Source: Gemmatimonadota bacterium
GTDB taxonomy: Bacteria; Orphanbacterota; Orphanbacteria; Orphanbacterales; Orphanbacteraceae
Direction of reading: 5' to 3'
DNA length: 16,384 bases
Assembly: GCA_013002425.1 (NCBI GenBank)
Contig: JABDJQ010000549.1
Location: forward strand, 1-16,384
Shown here: positions 12,643 through 16,384 of the stretch, one piece after another
Layout: the number at the start of each line of letters is the position of its first letter
Numbering within the stretch: the first letter of the stretch is position 1
The notes under the pieces: generated by a model
The model's database searches: none
The model's input: only the letters and a program-made list of their open reading frames with translations
Told to the model about the DNA's origin: nothing
Made by a program: the position numbers and the translations under genes

Positions 12643-13551
12643 CGCCGCGTCCCGCACGCGGTCGAGCGCGACCTGAAGCCCGCGCGTAGGAATGGCGCCG
12701 CCGCCGATCGCCGGCCGCAGAATCCAGACCCCGTCCTTCTTCGCAATTTCGATCCACACGTTCTGCTTCATGTCCGGTTCGCCGACGAACGCGCGAATCA
12801 TCGCCTTCTCCCGGTCGGGGTCGAATATCCATTCCTTGAACTCGACGACCACGCTTCCCGTGCACCCTTCCGGCGCGAAAGCGGCCGCGTTGAAGTCGTC
12901 CAGTCGATACGTTTTCATCGGATAATCCCCGGTCAGCGGGCGATCTATCGCGATCGCCCTGGTCATGTTGATTTCGTAGAAGATCTGCTGCCCGCTCTCG
13001 ATCCACTTTCGTTCGTACTTCGTCTCGAACCCTGCCGGCTTTTCGGTGCACGTGACATCGAACCCGGCGCCGTTCGTCTGCGACAGAACCCAGTCGCGGA
13101 ACGCCGCGTGGTCCGTGACGATCTTCAGGACGGCGTTCGGCTTCAGCCTGCTGTTGATGACCTGGAGACACGCGGTCGTGAAAAGGCGGTGATGCTCGTG
13201 CCGGCCCTTCGGCCACGGGCATGGAAAGAGCGAGTACGCATGGTCGAGCGTGCCCGGCTCGAAAACCCGCGGCAGGATCTCGCTCGCGTCACCGAGCAGC
13301 AGTCGAACGTTATCGACGCCTTCCCGTTTGATCCGCCGCATCGCTCGCTTGATCGATTCCCAGTAGAGCTCGATGCCGACGAAGTTCCTGTCCGGATGCT
13401 CGGTCGCCCGCCGGATCAGATACTCGCCGTTTCCGTAGCCGATTTCGACTTCGAGCGGAGCGGCGCGCCCGAACCGGTCCGCCCAGACGATCGGGCGCTC
13501 CGTTTCTCGCCAGTGCACGAACGAATCCAGCGTGGGATAGCTTTTTCTCAT
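12607..13551 (-). CDS. trmB: tRNA (guanine-N7-)-methyltransferase with C-terminal extension
   Basis: SAM-dependent enzyme that makes m7G46 in the variable loop of tRNA. The core has 'EIGYGNGEYL' (36-45, SAM loop), 'FVGIELYWESIKRA' (57-70), 'LLLGDASE' (84-91), 'SLFPCPWPKGRHEHHRL' (107-123) and 'KIVTDHAAFRDWVL' (143-156). The signature normally reads PDPWPK; here the Asp is Cys111. The core ends near 198, and about 115 further residues follow (314 in total against about 210-240 in typical TrmB). They contain repeated acidic/aromatic strands such as 'VVVEFKEWIFDPDREKA'. Long C-terminal extensions are known in Aquifex and Thermotoga TrmB. The extension here is unassigned. The start is ATG at 13551-13549 with no clear Shine-Dalgarno. 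The gene is convergent with egtD and divergent from the amidotransferase gene. Confidence 0.9.
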   Translation of the reverse strand: MRKSYPTLDSFVHWRETERPIVWADRFGRAAPLEVEIGYGNGEYLIRRATEHPDRNFVGIELYWESIKRAMRRIKREGVDNVRLLLGDASEILPRVFEPGTLDHAYSLFPCPWPKGRHEHHRLFTTACLQVINSRLKPNAVLKIVTDHAAFRDWVLSQTNGAGFDVTCTEKPAGFETKYERKWIESGQQIFYEINMTRAIAIDRPLTGDYPMKTYRLDDFNAAAFAPEGCTGSVVVEFKEWIFDPDREKAMIRAFVGEPDMKQNVWIEIAKKDGVWILRPAIGGGAIPTRGLQVALDRVRDAALRKRPREVQAE

Positions 13552-13557
13552 GTCACG

Positions 13558-13563
13558 AGTCTA
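13558..13563 (-). promoter_or_regulatory. Possible -10 element for trmB (leaderless arrangement)
   Basis: On the minus strand TAGACT (4 of 6 matches to TATAAT) lies 6 bases before the trmB ATG, and no ribosome site is visible. If used, transcription would begin at or next to the start codon. Weak by itself. Confidence 0.25.
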
Positions 13564-13618
13564 GCAGAGCCCACGCATGAGCCATACCCCCGCCCGAGCA
13601 GCGTTCATCCGATTCAGG

Positions 13619-13624
13619 TATAAT
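13619..13624 (+). promoter_or_regulatory. Consensus -10 box TATAAT for the amidotransferase gene
   Basis: A perfect TATAAT in a GC-rich region ends 6 bases before the ATG at 13631, so the expected transcription start falls on or beside that ATG. No clear -35 is seen 17 bases upstream. The element directly abuts an in-frame ATG at 13625. Confidence 0.45.
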
Positions 13625-14365
13625 ATGGAGATGCGTTGGATTTTATTTCAGTTTCGCGATCCCGACGACGTCATGCTCGAACACGAGCAGGCGTGCTTTC
13701 TGATTCATACGGGAATTGCGCCCGAAGACCTCACGTTCTGGAACGTGCTCGAAGATCCGCCCGATGCCGCGCGCATCGCGGAGTACGACGGCTATTTCAT
13801 GGGGGGGTCGGGCGACTATGCGCTTTCCGGAAAACGCCACCCGGGAATCGAACTCTTCATCGCGCTCGTGCCCCGGTTCGTTGCCTGGGGAAAGCCGATG
13901 TTCGGCGCGTGCTTCGGGCTCCATCTGCTGATCGAAGGACTCGGCGGTGCGATCGGTCGAATCGAGGACAGGCTCGAACTCGGCACGTACTCGATGATGC
14001 TGACGGAGGAAGGCGCGGCCGACCCCGTATTCGGCCATCTTCCCGGAATGTTCGACGCCCAGATGGGGCATCACGACTGGGTGCTCGAGATGCCGCCCGA
14101 CAACTCGGTCGTCGTGGTCGCGGGGAGCGAGTCGGCGCCCTGCCATGCCATTCGCGTCGGGAACGCCCCGATCTACGCCACTCAGTTCCACCCCGAACTC
14201 ACGGAGGGCGAACTCGGATACAGGCTTCGCATCTACGACGCGAACTATACGGAGGCGAACGCCGACGTCGACGCCATCATCGCCGCGTTCCGGCCGACGC
14301 CCGAGTGCCTGACGCTCCTCTCCCGTTTCGTCGAGCATGCTCTCGAAAGGCAGACGAATGTGTAA
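13625..14365 (+). CDS. Class I glutamine amidotransferase-like protein
   Basis: A 246-residue protein with the class I GATase fold used by GuaA-type amidotransferases and related hydrolases. The nucleophile elbow is 'GACFGLHLL' with Cys96. The His/Glu partners are His189 and Glu191 in 'TQFHPEL', and 'FMGGSGDY' (58-65) is the oxyanion-side loop. A complete triad suggests an active hydrolase or amidotransferase. No synthetase domain or partner gene is adjacent, so the ammonia acceptor is unknown. Three in-frame starts exist: ATG at 13577, 13625 and 13631. I chose 13625 because 'MEMRWILFQF' begins the first strand, as in the family, and AGG lies 6 bases upstream; a consensus -10 box would make 13631 a leaderless start. 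The last 8 bases overlap the next gene, suggesting coupling. Confidence 0.82.
   Translation: MEMRWILFQFRDPDDVMLEHEQACFLIHTGIAPEDLTFWNVLEDPPDAARIAEYDGYFMGGSGDYALSGKRHPGIELFIALVPRFVAWGKPMFGACFGLHLLIEGLGGAIGRIEDRLELGTYSMMLTEEGAADPVFGHLPGMFDAQMGHHDWVLEMPPDNSVVVVAGSESAPCHAIRVGNAPIYATQFHPELTEGELGYRLRIYDANYTEANADVDAIIAAFRPTPECLTLLSRFVEHALERQTNV
14346..14350 (+). promoter_or_regulatory. Ribosome binding site inside the amidotransferase gene, for the 14358 start
   Basis: AAAGG lies 7 bases before the ATG at 14358 and favours it over the in-frame ATG at 14337. The 14358 start also gives a normal signal peptide. Confidence 0.5.
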
Positions 14366-16283
14366 TCCGCCCCGTTTCGCCACGCTCGTGTCCGTCTTCG
14401 CGCGACTGCTCGCGGCTGCTTCACTGCCTCTCGCCGCACTGATCGTGCTCGCGCCCGAAGTTTCCGCGCAGCTCCCCGACCCTCCCTCGGGATGCGACGC
14501 CGCCGGATGCGAACCGTCGCTTTCGATCACCTGGACCGACAACGCTTCGAATGAAGACGGCTACCGAGTCTGGATCGACGACAGTCTCTACTGCGAAACC
14601 GGCCCGGACGCGCAGATGTGCTTCGCGACCGGTCTCGCCGAAGGGTCTTACGTCTGCGCGATCGCGGCGTTCAACGGAGCGGGTCAGTCGGTGGCCTGCA
14701 GTCTGATCGCGAACGTATGGACGTTCACCCCGCCCGCGCCCGAAAACTGCGCGGCGACGGACACGGGCTCGAACAACGTCGTCATAACCTGGGACGATAC
14801 CGGTGAAGGCGAAGCCGGGTTCATCGTGTATCGCGGCGGCCTGACGATCTGCGACCTGCCGCCGAACAGCACGAGCTGTATCGACGTCGATCCTCCGCCC
14901 GGGGCGTACACCTACGAAGTATTCGCCTACACGCCCTGCGGAATCAGCGCCGGCTCCTCCGACACCGGCGTCCTGCAGGGCCCCCGCCTCAACATGACTC
15001 TGCTCGGTCAGAAGGACGAGTACGGCGGGCGCTACAGCGACATCTGGGGATACGTGGATTCCGCGGGCAACGAATACGCGATCATGGGGCACGAGAACGG
15101 CACGATCTTCTACGACCTGGCCGATCCCGCGAATCCGCAGCAGGTCGGCTATATCGCGGGGCCGAACTCGGACTGGCGGGACGTCAAGACCTACGCGAAC
15201 CATGCGTATATCGTTACCGAGGGCGCCGGCGCCGGTACGGGACTGCAGATCGTCGATCTCGCCGACCCGCAGAACCCGGTGCTCGTGAACACTTGGGACG
15301 CGGAGTTCACGACGGCGCACAACATCTTCATCGACACGACACGCGCGCTCGGTTACGCGTGCGGATCGCCGGTCGGCACGCACGTCTTCAGCCTGAGCGA
15401 TCCCGTGAACCCGGTGCAGACGGCGCTCTGGAACGCTTCGATCAACTACTACATTCACGATCTGTATGTTTTCGACGACACGATTTACGCCGGCGGGATC
15501 AGCGACAATCAGATGCACATCATCGCGAATCCGAACGACTCGACGTTGATCGAAGCCGCGAGCTGGACCTACGCGGGGGCAAACCCCCACGCGGGCTGGC
15601 TCCTCGGCGACAAACGCTACTTTGCCGGCGTCGACGAAACGGGCGGCGGACGTCTTCGGATCTGGGACATCGCCGACAAGCAGAACATCGTCCAGGTCAG
15701 CCAGTATCAGAGCGGCGGCGCGACGAGCATTCACAACGTGTTCGTGCGCGACGATATCGCATACATTTCGTACTACACGGAAGGCGTGCGCGTCGTGGAT
15801 GTCAGCGATCCTGCCGCGCCGGTCGAGATCGGCTATTACGACACGTATCTGGGTGGCGGGCCCGCGCTCTACGCCGGAAACTGGGGCGTCTATCCGTTTC
15901 TCCCGTCGGGACTCGTGATCGCGAGCGACATCGATCTCGGACTCCACGTGATCCGGTTCGATCTTCTCGAGAGCGTCGACGTGCCGTCGTACGTGCCGGA
16001 GGCATCCGGACGGCTCGCGTGGAACGCGCCGAATCCGTTCAACCCCGCCACCACGATCGTTTACTTCGCCGAACGCGGCGATCCGGTCGAGCTGGCTGTT
16101 TACGATCTGCGGGGCAGGCTGGTTCGCTCGCTGGTGAACGGGACCGCCCGCGAATCGGGCATGCAGAGGATTCCGTGGGACGGTACCGACGATCGCGGGC
16201 GTGCGGTCGCGTCGGGCAAGTACTTCTACCGCCTGCGCGGGCACGGCTTCGCCGAAACCAAATCGATGCTCCTCGTGCGCTGA
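14358..16283 (+). CDS. Secreted LVIVD-repeat (choice-of-anchor B-like) protein with FlgD-like C-terminal tail
   Basis: A 641-residue exported protein. The signal peptide spans about 1-38 (PEVSA-Q). Residues 45-205 form two Cys-rich fibronectin-III-like units, with 'SITWTDNASNEDGYRVW' (56-72) and 'VITWDDTGEGEAGFIVY' (142-158) as equivalent strands. Residues 212-536 make a beta-propeller of LVIVD-type repeats: 'FYDLADPANP' (251-260), 'IVDLADPQNP' (298-307), 'VFSLSDPVNP' (343-352), 'IWDIADKQN' (435-443) and 'VVDVSDPAAP' (479-488). This matches the choice-of-anchor B architecture. The tail (555-641) has 'NAPNPFNPATTI' (556-567), 'VYDLRGRLVRSL' (581-592) and 'ASGKYFYRLR' (618-627), a FlgD-Ig/sorting-like domain used for surface export in several FCB-group and candidate-phylum bacteria. 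Likely cell-surface or extracellular binding protein; ligand unknown. Overlaps the upstream gene by 8 bases. Confidence 0.88.
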   Translation: MCNPPRFATLVSVFARLLAAASLPLAALIVLAPEVSAQLPDPPSGCDAAGCEPSLSITWTDNASNEDGYRVWIDDSLYCETGPDAQMCFATGLAEGSYVCAIAAFNGAGQSVACSLIANVWTFTPPAPENCAATDTGSNNVVITWDDTGEGEAGFIVYRGGLTICDLPPNSTSCIDVDPPPGAYTYEVFAYTPCGISAGSSDTGVLQGPRLNMTLLGQKDEYGGRYSDIWGYVDSAGNEYAIMGHENGTIFYDLADPANPQQVGYIAGPNSDWRDVKTYANHAYIVTEGAGAGTGLQIVDLADPQNPVLVNTWDAEFTTAHNIFIDTTRALGYACGSPVGTHVFSLSDPVNPVQTALWNASINYYIHDLYVFDDTIYAGGISDNQMHIIANPNDSTLIEAASWTYAGANPHAGWLLGDKRYFAGVDETGGGRLRIWDIADKQNIVQVSQYQSGGATSIHNVFVRDDIAYISYYTEGVRVVDVSDPAAPVEIGYYDTYLGGGPALYAGNWGVYPFLPSGLVIASDIDLGLHVIRFDLLESVDVPSYVPEASGRLAWNAPNPFNPATTIVYFAERGDPVELAVYDLRGRLVRSLVNGTARESGMQRIPWDGTDDRGRAVASGKYFYRLRGHGFAETKSMLLVR

Positions 16284-16300
16284 GTGGCGCGGGAACCAGC

Positions 16301-16384
16301 GTGAAACCAGTTATTCAGACGATCATCCTGATTCTCGCGATCGCCGCATGCGCGGGCTTCGCGCTCGGCATTGCCGAGATCCGC
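16301..16384 (+). CDS. N-terminus of a membrane-anchored or exported protein (truncated by the window)
   Basis: A GTG at 16301 opens 28 codons that run off the edge. Lys2 is followed by a long hydrophobic stretch ('VIQTIILILAIAACAGFALG', 4-23), so the product begins with a membrane anchor or signal peptide. GGGA at 16291-16294 lies 6 bases upstream. It starts 17 bases after the beta-propeller gene and may belong to the same unit. The short sequence recalls the anchor of some membrane rhodanese-like proteins, but that is too weak to name a function. Confidence 0.5.
   Translation, partial: MKPVIQTIILILAIAACAGFALGIAEIR

Noticed and set aside
14421..16244. Minus-strand open frame (607 codons) opposite the beta-propeller gene
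   Set aside because: Shadow frame; the plus strand has a signal peptide, repeats and a sorting-like tail, and the minus frame has none.

Overview
The window is a GC-rich bacterial chromosome segment with dense coding and short gaps. No rRNA, tRNA, CRISPR array, insertion sequence or phage gene was seen. The secreted protein at the right end carries the C-terminal tail (NPFNP, then a FlgD-like 'WDG.D..G..V.SG.Y.YRL' fold) that is common in Fibrobacteres-Chlorobi-Bacteroidetes relatives and in candidate phyla such as Krumholzibacteriota, Eisenbacteria, Latescibacterota or Zixibacteria. I read the host as a member of one of those lineages, but this is inference from domain style, not a phylogenetic placement.

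Layout. At the left edge (1-499, minus) is a truncated classical SDR oxidoreductase, divergent from a long plus-strand run. That run (655-11545) begins with a YeeZ-like extended-SDR protein translationally coupled to a VOC/glyoxalase-fold protein. It continues with a D-alanine--D-alanine ligase, then a two-gene OpuC-type osmoprotectant ABC importer. In the importer the binding protein and permease are fused, with the binding domain first. From 5489 to 11545 lies a membrane redox neighbourhood. It contains a TRASH-type/zinc-ribbon membrane protein and a 760-residue flavoprotein fused to a NosR/NapH-like polytopic Fe-S membrane domain. Next come a VTT (TVP38/TMEM64) membrane protein, a MerA/Lpd-like disulfide oxidoreductase overlapping it by ATGA, and a secreted DUF547 protein. 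EgtD (hercynine-forming histidine methyltransferase) follows, with no EgtB or EgtC beside it.

Right part. egtD converges on and overlaps the 3' end of trmB (tRNA m7G46 methyltransferase, minus strand). This TrmB has a long C-terminal extension and a Cys in place of the usual Asp in the PDPWPK signature. Divergent from trmB is a class I glutamine amidotransferase-like gene. It overlaps by 8 bases a secreted LVIVD-repeat (choice-of-anchor B type) beta-propeller protein with a sorting-like tail. A truncated gene starting with a hydrophobic segment runs off the right edge.

How the genes fit together. Three ATGA stop/start overlaps (1491, 3845, 9187) and the short gaps argue for polycistronic units. 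The region most worth following up is 5489-11545. There a metal-binding membrane protein, a permuted NAD(P)H flavoprotein wired to membrane Fe-S clusters, a lipid-handling-type VTT protein and a second FAD disulfide reductase lie together. This suggests a membrane electron-transfer or thiol/metal redox module of unknown substrate.
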